Source of the DNA: Actinoplanes lobatus | GTDB lineage: Bacteria > Actinomycetota > Actinomycetes > Mycobacteriales > Micromonosporaceae | Assembly (NCBI RefSeq): GCF_014205215.1 | Contig: NZ_JACHNC010000001.1 | Location: 7,188,501 to 7,252,500, forward strand | Direction: 5' to 3' | DNA: 64,000 nt | Shown: one piece after another, positions 42,340 through 50,994 of the stretch | Layout: each line of letters opens with the position of its first letter | Numbering within the stretch: position 1 is the stretch's first letter | Translations under genes and position numbers: made by a program | Notes under the pieces: generated by a model | The model's input: only the letters and a program-made list of their open reading frames with translations | The model's database searches: none | What the model was told of the DNA's origin: nothing

Positions 42340-42720
42340 GCAGACGGCGCAACTATGGAGCCCGGCTGTGAACGCCGGGAGGGGCTGTCCCGAACGGGGT
42401 TGCTGAAGCTGTTCACCAAGAACGTTCTGGAAGCAGCTTTGAACGAGGAGACGACCGAGCATCTCGGTCGTGAAAGGAATCGGGCCGGTCGTCGGCGAAC
42501 GTGCGGAACCGCGCCCGGTCAAAACCGTGGTGTGGGATGCGAGGGCCAGGTCGCGAACCGGCCGGTCTACGCGGCCGTCGGAGTCACCCTGGAGGGCCGC
42601 AAGGACGTCCTGGGCCTGTGGGCCGGCACGGGCGGCGAGGGTGCCAAGTTCTGGATGAGCGTGCTGGTCGACCTCAAGAACCGAGGCGTCCGCGACGCCT
42701 TCTTCGGTCGGCGAGAACGT
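42340..42720 (+). mobile_element. IS256-family transposase relic
   Basis: The plus strand reads GLLKLFTKNVLEAALNEETTEHLGRER, then after a gap RPVYAAVGVTLEGRKDVLGLWAGTGGEGAKFWMSVLVDLKNRGVRDAFF. Both are conserved IS256 transposase blocks, normally about 100 residues further apart and in a protein of about 400 residues. The catalytic region is partly deleted and the frame degenerates after about 42710. No terminal repeats were found. It immediately precedes a fumarylacetoacetase tail. Confidence 0.75.
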
Positions 42721-42857
42721 CTGGCCGTTGGCGGTCGTGCCTGGCGGCAATCCGGCAGCGGGCTGCCGGCTGTGGCCAGGAGGTCCTGGCCCGGATCAGG
42801 CCGCTTCGACGGGTGGGCCGGCCGGTATGTGGTCTCCAGCGAGGCCACCTTCCGGGC

Positions 42858-43070
42858 ACGGTGAGCGGGCCTGAACCGGACCAACGCGGTTCGCTGATGG
42901 AGTTGAGTCGGGGCGGCCGGAACCCGATCATCCTGCCCGACGGCACGGTACGCGCTTTCCTGGAGGACGGTGACGAGGTGCGCGTCTCGGCGACCGCGCC
43001 CGGCCCGGGTGGCACCCGGATCAGCCTGGGCGAGGTCACCGGAGTCGTCCTGCCGGCAAACGACGCCTGA
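42858..43070 (+). pseudogene. Fumarylacetoacetase C-terminal fragment
   Basis: The frame reads TVSGPEPDQRGSLMELSRGG, NPIILPDGTVRAFLEDGDEV and RISLGEVTGVVLP, the C-terminal end of fumarylacetoacetase (FAH), including the conserved SGP and RGSLMELSxGG. The first 80% of the enzyme is missing, and the IS256 relic stands where it should be. Tyrosine catabolism genes are not otherwise present in the window. The tail could be translated as a 57-residue peptide from ATG 42897, but no function is likely. Confidence 0.75.
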
Positions 43071-43119
43071 TCGGGTCGGCTTCCCCGGCTTGGCGTTCCA
43101 GTCCGGGACGGCACCGGTC

Positions 43120-44025
43120 TTACCGCGGGAGTTCCGCCAGCGAGGGTGGGTCGGCTCCCCTTCTGCCGCAGGTGATCGCGGCGGTGTGGGCGGCGAACCG
43201 CAGCGTGGCGGTCAGCGCGGTCTCGTCCATGTCGGCGAGGGCGTCACGTCGATCGGCGCCGAGCAGGTTCCTTTCGGCGCAGGCGAACAGCAGGCCCGCG
43301 GTGAAGGCGTCACCGGCACCGACGGTGTCCGCGATCTCCACGGGTACGGCGTTCACCGTGATGGAACACAGGTGGGTGATGGCCCAGGCACCGGCGGCGC
43401 CGAGCGTCACCGCGGCCAGCCGGACGCCGCGTTCCAGCCACCCTTCCGCGACTTGCCGATACGGCTGGTTCGGATAGAGCCAGGCGAGGTCGTCAAGGCT
43501 GATCTTGACGATGTCGCTCATGCCGATCAGGGCTTCCACTTTTCGCCGGGCCCGCTCCGGATCGCCCATCAGCGAGGGCCGGCAGTTGGGGTCGTAGCTG
43601 ATCGTGGCGGATCCGCGCGCCTCGCGCAGCAACGCCGCCACACTCTGGGCGCCCGGCGACACCACTGCGGCGACCGACCCGGTGTGTGCGCACTTGGTGC
43701 CCGGTGGCACCGTGCCGCGGAAGGACCGCCAGCGCAGGTTGAAGGTGTAGCTGGCGTGTCCGTCGGCGTCGGTGCGTGCCACGCTGGTCGACGCGTCGTC
43801 GAGCAGGGAGTCGGCGGTGAGCCGGACCCCGCTTCGCGTCAGGTGGTCCAGCAGCAGCCGGCCGTGGCTGTCCGTGCCGATCTGGGTCAACAGGGATACC
43901 GGCTGCCCGAGTCGGGCGAGTGCCGTGGCCACGTTCGCCGGGCTGCCGCCGGGGTGGGCGACCGTCCGGCCGGTCACCGGGTCCGTGATGAGGTCGACGA
44001 GGCTCTCGCCCGCGACGAGGATCAT
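43120..44025 (-). CDS. Fructokinase, PfkB family
   Basis: A sugar kinase of 301 residues: N-terminal ILVAGESLVDLI, the substrate loop HPGGSPANVATALARLG, TISYDPNCRPSLM, VKISLDDLAWLYP, and the catalytic ADTVGAGDAFTAGLL. The pattern fits fructokinase/ribokinase, and its place as the last gene of an ABC sugar-import operon next to a GH32 fructan hydrolase makes fructose the likely substrate. Its start overlaps the stop of the ABC ATPase gene (ATGA), so translation is coupled. It acts in the cytoplasm to phosphorylate the imported sugar. Confidence 0.93.
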   Translation of the reverse strand: MILVAGESLVDLITDPVTGRTVAHPGGSPANVATALARLGQPVSLLTQIGTDSHGRLLLDHLTRSGVRLTADSLLDDASTSVARTDADGHASYTFNLRWRSFRGTVPPGTKCAHTGSVAAVVSPGAQSVAALLREARGSATISYDPNCRPSLMGDPERARRKVEALIGMSDIVKISLDDLAWLYPNQPYRQVAEGWLERGVRLAAVTLGAAGAWAITHLCSITVNAVPVEIADTVGAGDAFTAGLLFACAERNLLGADRRDALADMDETALTATLRFAAHTAAITCGRRGADPPSLAELPR

Positions 44026-44825
44026 GAGGTTTCCTCAGCTTCGCCGGTGATCCCGGCGGCGGTCTCGGCGAGTGTGGTGGCACCGGTCATGATGGCCACG
44101 GCCTCCGACATGGTGTGCGATCGCGGGGTGATCACTCCGGCTGCCCGGCCGAGGCGCTGGATGTGGATGCGGTCGGCGACCTCGAAGACGTGTGGCATGT
44201 TGTGGCTGATCAGCACCACCGGCAGGCCTCGGGAACGGACCTGGTCGATCATTCGGAGTACTTGTTGGGACTCGCGTACGCCGAGCGCCGCGGTCGGCTC
44301 GTCGAGCACGATCACTTTGCTGCCGAAGGCGGCGGCCCGCGCGACCGCCACGGCTTGCCGCTGCCCGCCGGAGAGGGTTTCGACCGCTTGCGACATGTTC
44401 TGCAGTGTGCCGATGCCGAGTTCGGTCAGTGCCTTTTCGGCCTCCTGCCGCATACCCTTCTTGTCGATCATCCGGAATACCGAGCCGAGCAGCCCGGGCC
44501 GGCGGCGTTCCCGGGCCAGGAACAGGTTGCTGGCGATGTCCAGGGCGGGCGCCACGGCCAGCGTCTGGTAGACGGTTTCGATACCGACGTCGCGGGCGTC
44601 CTGCGGCCGGCGGAAGTGCACCGGCCGGCCGTCGAGCAGTATCTCGCCGGAGTCGGGGGCGAGCGCGCCGGTGAGGCATTTGATCAGCGTCGACTTGCCG
44701 GCACCGTTGTCGCCGATGATGGCGAGCACCTCGCCCGGGTAGAGGTCGATGTCCACGCCGTCCAGGCCGACCACCCGGCCGTACGTCTTGATCAGGCCAC
44801 GCGCGGACAGCACCGGGGTCGTCAC
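44022..44825 (-). CDS. Sugar ABC transporter ATP-binding protein, single-domain FrcA type
   Basis: An ATPase of 267 residues with Walker A GDNGAGKSTL, Q-loop ETVYQTLAVAPAL, signature LSGGQRQAVAVARA, Walker B VIVLDEPTAALG and H-loop LISHNM. It is a single nucleotide-binding domain, unlike the double-domain RbsA, and so resembles FrcA of fructose importers. The GTG start overlaps the permease stop (GTGA), and its stop overlaps the fructokinase start. Confidence 0.93.
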   Translation of the reverse strand: MTTPVLSARGLIKTYGRVVGLDGVDIDLYPGEVLAIIGDNGAGKSTLIKCLTGALAPDSGEILLDGRPVHFRRPQDARDVGIETVYQTLAVAPALDIASNLFLARERRRPGLLGSVFRMIDKKGMRQEAEKALTELGIGTLQNMSQAVETLSGGQRQAVAVARAAAFGSKVIVLDEPTAALGVRESQQVLRMIDQVRSRGLPVVLISHNMPHVFEVADRIHIQRLGRAAGVITPRSHTMSEAVAIMTGATTLAETAAGITGEAEETS

Positions 44826-45850
44826 GACTTCACCTTCCGGATCCACTGGTCGACGGCGACGGCGAGCAGCACGAGCAGCCCGACGGCGAGCACCCGGTAT
44901 TGGTCGTCGACCCCGGCGAGGGACAAGCCGCTGCGGAAGGAGCCGACGATGAGGGCGCCGAGCAGGGTTCCGACCAGGACGCCGCGACCGCCGAAGAGGC
45001 TGGTGCCGCCGATGACCACCGCGGTGATGCTTTCCAGGTTCGCGTCGGTGATCGCGTTGGGGCTGGCGGCACCGGCCCGGCCGATCAGGATCCAGGCGGC
45101 GAGGCCGTAGACGGCGCCGGCGGTGAGGTAGACGCTCAGCAGCACCCGATCGACCCGGATGCCGGCGAGGCGGGCGGCCTCCTTGTCGTCGCCGACGGCA
45201 TACACATGCCGACCCCAGGCGGTGTTCGCCAGCGCGTACCCGACGAGCAGATAGAGGACGGCCACCAGCACCACCCCGACGCTGATCCGGAATTCGCCGA
45301 CCGGGAAGGTCTCACCGGTCCAGTTGAGCAGGTCGGGCAGGTCCACGGCCTGCACGCTCTGTCCCTTGGTGTAGAGCAGTGCGATGGCTCCGAAGACGCT
45401 CAGTGTGCCGAGGGTGACGATGAAAGGTGGCAGGCCGACACGGGTCACGAGGGCACCGTTGATCAGCCCGGCCAGCAGGCCGACACCGATGCCCAGGGCG
45501 ACCGCGAGGATGCCCGGCAGGCTTTGGCCTTCGGCGACCTTGGCGGCGAGCATCATCGCCAGGATGGTGACGGCGCCGACCGACAGGTCGATGCCGGCGG
45601 TGAGGATGACCAGGGTCTGCCCGACGGCGAGCGCCCCGACGACCGCGACCTGTTGCAGCACCAGTGACAGGGAGTTGGGTGAGGCGAACCGCGGCGTGAC
45701 GGCGCTGAACACGACGAAGGCGAGAATCAGCACCAACAGCGGGCTGATCGACGGGTGCGCGTGCAGGATGTGCTGGAGCCGCTCCAGCGGTCTGCGCCGA
45801 CGCGGCGCGAACTGCTCGACTGCGGTGGCGGCCGCGGGGGTGGTGGTCAC
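44822..45850 (-). CDS. Sugar ABC transporter permease, RbsC/FrcC type
   Basis: A permease of 342 residues with about ten hydrophobic helices and the CUT2 family pattern: SLSLVLQQVAVVGALAVGQTLVILTAGIDLSVGAV near the start, NGALVTRVGLPPFIVTLGTL in the middle, and TAVVIGGTSLFGGRGVLVGTLLGALIVG towards the end. The GTG start lies two bases after the stop of the binding-protein gene. It should form a homodimer at the membrane with the ATPase downstream and take sugar from the lipoprotein encoded upstream. Confidence 0.94.
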   Translation of the reverse strand: MTTTPAAATAVEQFAPRRRRPLERLQHILHAHPSISPLLVLILAFVVFSAVTPRFASPNSLSLVLQQVAVVGALAVGQTLVILTAGIDLSVGAVTILAMMLAAKVAEGQSLPGILAVALGIGVGLLAGLINGALVTRVGLPPFIVTLGTLSVFGAIALLYTKGQSVQAVDLPDLLNWTGETFPVGEFRISVGVVLVAVLYLLVGYALANTAWGRHVYAVGDDKEAARLAGIRVDRVLLSVYLTAGAVYGLAAWILIGRAGAASPNAITDANLESITAVVIGGTSLFGGRGVLVGTLLGALIVGSFRSGLSLAGVDDQYRVLAVGLLVLLAVAVDQWIRKVKS

Positions 45851-45852
45851 GG

Positions 45853-46929
45853 TCAGGCCTTGCCCCAGCACGTGCTCGCGCCCGCGGCGCTGTCGATGCT
45901 GTCGACGCCGGACGCGGGCTGGTCGGTCACCAGGCTGACGCCGGTGTCGAAGAAGTCGAGGCCGCCGGTGGTCTGCGGCTTCTCTCCGCCCCGTGCGATC
46001 TTCTTGATCGCTTGAACGCCGAGCTCGGCCATCTTGACCGGGTACTGCTGGCTGGTGGCGTTGATCAGGCCGTCCTTGACCTGCTGCACACCGGCGCAGC
46101 CGCCGTCGATCGACACGACCAGTACGTCTTTGGTGCCGGCGGCCTGAATCGCTTTCCGCGCGCCTACCGCGGCCGGTTCGTTGATCGTGTAGACCACGTT
46201 GATCGCCGGGTTCTTGGCGAGGCAGCGTTCCATCGCCGTACGGCCGCCGTCCTCGGCGCCGCTGGTGGGCTCGTTGCAGACGATGCTGTAGGTGCCAGCG
46301 GCGTAGGAGCCGGTCTTCGCCTCGTCACCGTTGACCTTGGGGTCTTTGGTGTCGATGCCCATGCCTTTCAGGAAGCCCTGGTCCCGGTTGTAGTCCACCG
46401 AGACGATCTTGTCGGCGAACAGGTCGAGCAGGGCGATGCTGGCCGGCTTGCCGGCCAGTTGCTTGGCGGTCCACTGGCCGATCAGTTCGCCGGCCTTGAA
46501 GTTGTCGGTGGCGAAGGTGATGTCGACGGTGTTCGCGGGATCGGGCGGGGTGTCCAGGGCGATGACGTAAAGGCCCGCGTCACGCGCCTTCTTGATGGCC
46601 GGGTTCACGCCCGGACCATTGGGGGTGATCAGGATTCCCTCGTCGCCGCGGGCGATCGCGTCCTCGATGGCCTGGACCTGGCCGGCCTCGTCGCCGTCCT
46701 CCTTGCCGGCGGCGACGGTGAGCTTCACGCCTTCGGCCTCAGCGGCCTTACGCGCCCCGTCTTGCATGGTCACGAAGAACGGGTTGGTGGAGTTCTTCGT
46801 GATCAGGGCGACGGCGACGTTGTCGTCACCACCGGCGCCCTCGTCCGCGCCGCAGGCGGTACTCATCAGGCAGGTGGCCGTCGCGAGGGCGAGCAGCAGG
46901 GTGCCTCGCCGTCCTCCGGGCAGGATCAT
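45853..46929 (-). CDS. Sugar ABC transporter substrate-binding lipoprotein
   Basis: A protein of 358 residues with a lipoprotein signal (LLALATATCLMSTAC; the modified cysteine follows STA). The mature part is a ribose-type periplasmic-binding protein: VAVALITKNSTNPFFVTMQDGARKAAEAEG, ILITPNGPGVNPAIKKARDAGLYVIALDTPP, VYTINEPAAVGARKAI and VVSIDGGCAGVQQVKDG. This is the B1/CUT2 class, as in FrcB. It is the first gene of the import operon, transcribed divergently from a LacI regulator. Fructose or short fructans are the likely ligand from the GH32 gene nearby. Confidence 0.94.
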   Translation of the reverse strand: MILPGGRRGTLLLALATATCLMSTACGADEGAGGDDNVAVALITKNSTNPFFVTMQDGARKAAEAEGVKLTVAAGKEDGDEAGQVQAIEDAIARGDEGILITPNGPGVNPAIKKARDAGLYVIALDTPPDPANTVDITFATDNFKAGELIGQWTAKQLAGKPASIALLDLFADKIVSVDYNRDQGFLKGMGIDTKDPKVNGDEAKTGSYAAGTYSIVCNEPTSGAEDGGRTAMERCLAKNPAINVVYTINEPAAVGARKAIQAAGTKDVLVVSIDGGCAGVQQVKDGLINATSQQYPVKMAELGVQAIKKIARGGEKPQTTGGLDFFDTGVSLVTDQPASGVDSIDSAAGASTCWGKA

Positions 46930-47253
46930 GTGCACTCCTATGTGCTCGCCGGCGGTCTGCCGCCGGATTCCGACAACGATGTCAACGAAGTGTTGGATGT
47001 CGATTCATGTTCTGTCAATGGCACTAGTCGATCGCGTCATGTAACGAAGCGGAAACGGTCTATGCGTCTTGACAACGTGGTCATCGCAGACTCAGGATGG
47101 CGTCCACGATCCGGATGCGAATTTATGACGATCAATGAGAGGGGGCGGGGTCGACGGGGACAGCCGATACGGGTTGCCCTCCGCCGCGGCGATAGCCTTC
47201 TGCTGGCCCGGCGCCACCCCGCGGCCGGCGCCGACTGTTGCCGAGGAGAACTT
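46930..47253. promoter_or_regulatory. Divergent control region of the fructan locus with two operator-like palindromes
   Basis: The two starts are 324 bases apart. GACAACGATGTC (46972-46983) and TGACAACGTGGTCA (47070-47083) are near-palindromes with a shared GACAACG half and a central CG, the shape of LacI-family operators. TTGACA on the minus strand near 47022 could be a -35 element for the import operon. The AAACGGTC stretch and AT-rich segments nearby may hold the other promoter. Confidence 0.5.
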
Positions 47254-48315
47254 GTGCCGCACCATGCCGAAGAGATCGCCGCCGCGGTGACAACGCGAGC
47301 CACGCTGCGCGACGTCGCGATGCTCGCGGGGGTAAGCCCCAAGACCGCGTCGCGCGTCGTCAACGGAGAAACCGGCGTGAGCCCCGCCAAGGTCAACGCT
47401 GTGCAGCGGGCCGTCGCTCAGCTCAATTACCGGCCCAACTTCACGGCGAGCGCCCTGCGCCGGTCGACCGGCCGGACGGCGGCGATCGGCGCGGTGCTGG
47501 AGAACGTCGCGAACCCGTTCTCCTCCGCGCTGCACCGGGCGCTGGAGGACGTTGCCCGCAGCCGTGACGTCATGATCTTCGCCGGTAGCGTCGACGAGGA
47601 TCCCGCACGAGAGAAGATCCTGGTCCAGGCGTTCACCGCACGTCAGGCCGACGCGCTTGTCGTGGTGCCGGCCAGCGACAACCAGGCATACCTCGCCCAC
47701 GAGATCGCCGCCGGCACGCCGGTGATCTTCGTGGACCGGCCGCCCGTGGGAGTGCTCGCCGACGCCGTCCTGGCCGACAATCGCGCCGGCGCCGCGGCGG
47801 CCGTGCACCACCTGGTGGCACACGGTCATCGCGACATCGGCTACCTGGGTGACCTGTCCACCATCGCCACGGCCGCGGAGCGCCTTCAGGGCTACAAGGA
47901 GGCGCTCAGCGACCACGGCATCCGCCCGCAACCCGACCACATCGTCCACGACCTGCACACCGAGGACGCCGCCCGCGCGGCGGCACTGCGCCTGACCACC
48001 GGTCGCAGACCGCCGACGGCCTACTTCACCGCACAGAACCTGGTGACCATCGGCGCCATTCGAGCATTACGCGAACTCCACCAGCACGAACGGATCGCGC
48101 TCGTCGGATTCGACGACTTTCCCCTCGCCGACCTCCTGCAACCCGCCGTCACGGTGGTGGCCCAGGACCCATTCCGGATGGGCCTGGTCGCCGCCGAATT
48201 GATCTTCCGCCGCCTCGATGGACAGCGGTGGGAGCCCACCACCCATGTCGTGCCGACCCGACTGATCCCGCGCGGCTCCGGTGAGATCACCGGCCCGTAC
48301 CCGAGGCAGTCATGA
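47254..48315 (+). CDS. LacI-family transcriptional regulator
   Basis: A regulator of 353 residues. The helix-turn-helix is TRATLRDVAMLAGVSPKTASRVVNGETGVSPAKVNAVQRAVAQLNYRPN (residues 15-62), and the ligand-binding domain has IGAVLENVANPFSSALHRALEDVA, ADALVVVPASDNQAYL, GHRDIGYLGDLSTIATAAERLQGYKEAL and LVGFDDFPLADLLQPAVTVVAQDP. The GTG start is preceded by GAGGAGAA. It ends 34 bases before the GH32 gene in the same direction. It probably represses both the import operon and the hydrolase until a fructose derivative binds. Confidence 0.94.
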   Translation: MPHHAEEIAAAVTTRATLRDVAMLAGVSPKTASRVVNGETGVSPAKVNAVQRAVAQLNYRPNFTASALRRSTGRTAAIGAVLENVANPFSSALHRALEDVARSRDVMIFAGSVDEDPAREKILVQAFTARQADALVVVPASDNQAYLAHEIAAGTPVIFVDRPPVGVLADAVLADNRAGAAAAVHHLVAHGHRDIGYLGDLSTIATAAERLQGYKEALSDHGIRPQPDHIVHDLHTEDAARAAALRLTTGRRPPTAYFTAQNLVTIGAIRALRELHQHERIALVGFDDFPLADLLQPAVTVVAQDPFRMGLVAAELIFRRLDGQRWEPTTHVVPTRLIPRGSGEITGPYPRQS

Positions 48316-48349
48316 CCGCCGCCGTCCGTCTACCCGCGAAGGGTGACCC

Positions 48350-50785
48350 ATGTCCGCAGCAGCACCGACCGCCCTGAAACGTGCCGTCCTCACCGCGTTC
48401 CTGATCCTTGCCGCAGTGATCAGCCTGCCGGCACCCGCCTCCGCCGGGACGGTCAGCACCTACCCCGAGTTCCCGTACCCGGCCACCGACTACCACGAGC
48501 CGCAACGCGGGCAGTTCCACTTCAGCGCCCGCTCCGGGTGGATGAACGACGTGAACGCCCCGCTGTACTACCGCGGCACCTATCACCTGTTCTTCCAGCA
48601 CAACCCGCACGGGCTCGCCTGGGACACGATGCACTGGGGCCACGCCACCAGCACCGACCTGACGCACTGGACCCAGAAACCGATCGCCCTGGAGCCCGGC
48701 GTGCACCCCGGCGACCTGTGGTCCGGAGCCGGCGTCGTGGACACCGCCAACGTCACCGGGCTCAAATCCGGTGACGACGATCCCATCGTGGTCTTCACCG
48801 GCACCAACGGGGTCAGCATGGCGTACAGCACCGACGGGGCGAAGACCTTCACCAGCTTCGACAACGGCCGCAAGCTCGTCACCATGCCCGGCACCAGCCG
48901 CGACCCGAAAGTACTCTGGCACGAGCCGACCAAACGCTGGGTCATGGTGGTCTGGTCCGACGCCGGCGGCAACGGCGTCAACATCTACACCTCCACCAAT
49001 CTGATCGACTGGACGTTGCGCAGCCGGTACGCCGCGAACTGGCTGTTCGAATGCCCCGACCTGTTCCAGCTGCCGCTCGACGGCAACGCCGCCGACAAGC
49101 GTTGGGTCCTCACCGACGCCAGCGGCGAATACGTGGTCGGCGGCTTCGACGGCACCGCGTTCAGCACCACCTGGACCGGACCGCAGGTGATGGACCACGG
49201 CCGCAACAGCGCCGACGGCACCTTCTACGCGGGTCTCGTCTTCGCCGACATGCCCGACAACCGTGTCGTCCAGATGGCCTGGCAGCCGGGAAACAAGGGT
49301 GGTACCTGGACCGGCAACGCCAGCATCCCGGCCCAGCTCGGGCTGCGAACCCTGCCGGCGGGCATCCGGGTGACCCGGTTCCCGGTCGCTGAGGTGTCCG
49401 CGCTGCGCACCGGCACACGGACCTGGACTTCCCGAACGGTGACCGCGGACCCGGCGACCGATCCGCTGGCCGGCGTCAGCGCCGACACGTACGAACTGGA
49501 AGCCACGTTCGAGGTTTCCACCGCGACCGCGACCCGCTTCGGCTTCCGCCTGCACACCCGCCCCGACGGCAGCTACGACCGGGCGGTCAGCTACGACCGC
49601 GCCAGCCAGACTCTCGACGGCAAACCACTGCCGACGGTGAACGGTTCCATCAAACTTCGACTGCTGGTAGACCGGGGACAACTGGAGATCTTCGGCAACG
49701 ACGGCACGTTCTCCTGGACCGACAATGTCGCGTTCGACTCCACGCCGACCAGCCAAGGCATCCGGCTGTTCGCCGAGAACGGCTCGGTACGCCTCACCAC
49801 ACTGCGGCTGCACCAGATCAACTCCACCTGGGGCGTCGGCGAGTCCACCCTCGACAGCAATCTGGCCGGTCCATGGCGGGCGGCCGGCGGCACCTGGACC
49901 GACACCGCCGGCGGCAAGCGCGGGTCAGCCGGTGGAGACGGTTTCTACCTCGGCCCGCAGACCGCGGGCGACGCCAGCTATGAAGGTGACGTACGGCTGG
50001 ACACCGCCACCGCGGCGGGTCTCACGTTCCGGGCCAGCGCGGACGGCGCCGCCCACTACACGGCCAACATCGACGCGAGCGGGCTGGTGAAGCTGTGGCG
50101 GCCGGGCCGCGACATCGCGGTGTATCCGACACCGATCGAGCGCCAACGCACCTACCACCTCAAGGTGACGACCAACGGCGGCCGCATCCGGGTCTACCTG
50201 GACCACGGGCCGGTACCGGTCATCGACGCCACCGACACCGCCTACGCCACGGGACGATTCGGCGCGAACGTCTTCGCCGGCGCCGCGACGATCCAGAACC
50301 TCTACTCCGGCGCGACCGGGTTCGTCACCACGGTGAACAGCCGGTGGTATCCGGTCGGCGGTGGCTGGACCGTGCCCGGCGCCGGCGTCCGCGGCCAGGC
50401 GAGCGGCGACGCGTTCCTGCTCAGCGACCAGGTCGGCACGGACTTCAGCTACTCCGGCGACCTACGCGTCGAGACCGGTGTCGCCGCCGCCCTCACCTTC
50501 CGGGCCAATACCGACGCCACTGAGCACTACACCGCCAACATCGATACCGGCGGCGTCGTCAAACTGTGGCGACCGGGCCGGGTGATCGCCGAGCACCGCA
50601 CGACCATCCGGGCCGGTCGCACCTACCACCTGCGGGTGGTGGCGACCGGATCGAGCCTGCGGGTCTACCTGGACGGCGGCGCCACCCCGGTGATCGACAC
50701 GACCGACACCGCTTACCCGAGTGGCCGGTTCGGCGTCAACGTCTTCGAAGGTTCCGGTGTGATTCAGAACGTGGCGGTGTCCTAG
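48350..50785 (+). CDS. Secreted GH32 fructan hydrolase with two C-terminal fructan-binding-like modules
   Basis: An exported enzyme of 811 residues: signal peptide to about residue 32, GH32 five-bladed propeller to about 370, beta-sandwich to about 495, then two tandem modules (about 500-660 and 665-811) that align with each other (YEGDVRLDTATAAGLTFRA/YSGDLRVETGVAAALTFRA; HYTANIDxxGxVKLWRPGR in both) and resemble CBM66-type domains of levanases. Catalytic residues are D67 in WMNDVN, D185 in RDPK and E234 in FECPD. The first motif is WMNDVNAP where the family norm is WMNDPNG. It should release fructose from levan or inulin outside the cell for the adjacent importer and fructokinase. Confidence 0.94.
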   Translation: MSAAAPTALKRAVLTAFLILAAVISLPAPASAGTVSTYPEFPYPATDYHEPQRGQFHFSARSGWMNDVNAPLYYRGTYHLFFQHNPHGLAWDTMHWGHATSTDLTHWTQKPIALEPGVHPGDLWSGAGVVDTANVTGLKSGDDDPIVVFTGTNGVSMAYSTDGAKTFTSFDNGRKLVTMPGTSRDPKVLWHEPTKRWVMVVWSDAGGNGVNIYTSTNLIDWTLRSRYAANWLFECPDLFQLPLDGNAADKRWVLTDASGEYVVGGFDGTAFSTTWTGPQVMDHGRNSADGTFYAGLVFADMPDNRVVQMAWQPGNKGGTWTGNASIPAQLGLRTLPAGIRVTRFPVAEVSALRTGTRTWTSRTVTADPATDPLAGVSADTYELEATFEVSTATATRFGFRLHTRPDGSYDRAVSYDRASQTLDGKPLPTVNGSIKLRLLVDRGQLEIFGNDGTFSWTDNVAFDSTPTSQGIRLFAENGSVRLTTLRLHQINSTWGVGESTLDSNLAGPWRAAGGTWTDTAGGKRGSAGGDGFYLGPQTAGDASYEGDVRLDTATAAGLTFRASADGAAHYTANIDASGLVKLWRPGRDIAVYPTPIERQRTYHLKVTTNGGRIRVYLDHGPVPVIDATDTAYATGRFGANVFAGAATIQNLYSGATGFVTTVNSRWYPVGGGWTVPGAGVRGQASGDAFLLSDQVGTDFSYSGDLRVETGVAAALTFRANTDATEHYTANIDTGGVVKLWRPGRVIAEHRTTIRAGRTYHLRVVATGSSLRVYLDGGATPVIDTTDTAYPSGRFGVNVFEGSGVIQNVAVS

Positions 50786-50994
50786 CCGGCAGGAGCCCGG
50801 GCAGGCGGGCCGAGCCACCCGCCTGCCCGGTCGCGGCCGGCGGGTGGACGCCTGGAACTCCGCGATCCGCACGTTGCCCGCCTGGACGCTGGCGCTCGCG
50901 CAGTCGGTGCCCACCCGTGGGTCGGCGTCCTGGCCGCGATCCGAACGCTGCGCAGTGTCATGCCAGCTGGTGTGTGGTCACCCGGCCGCGGCGG

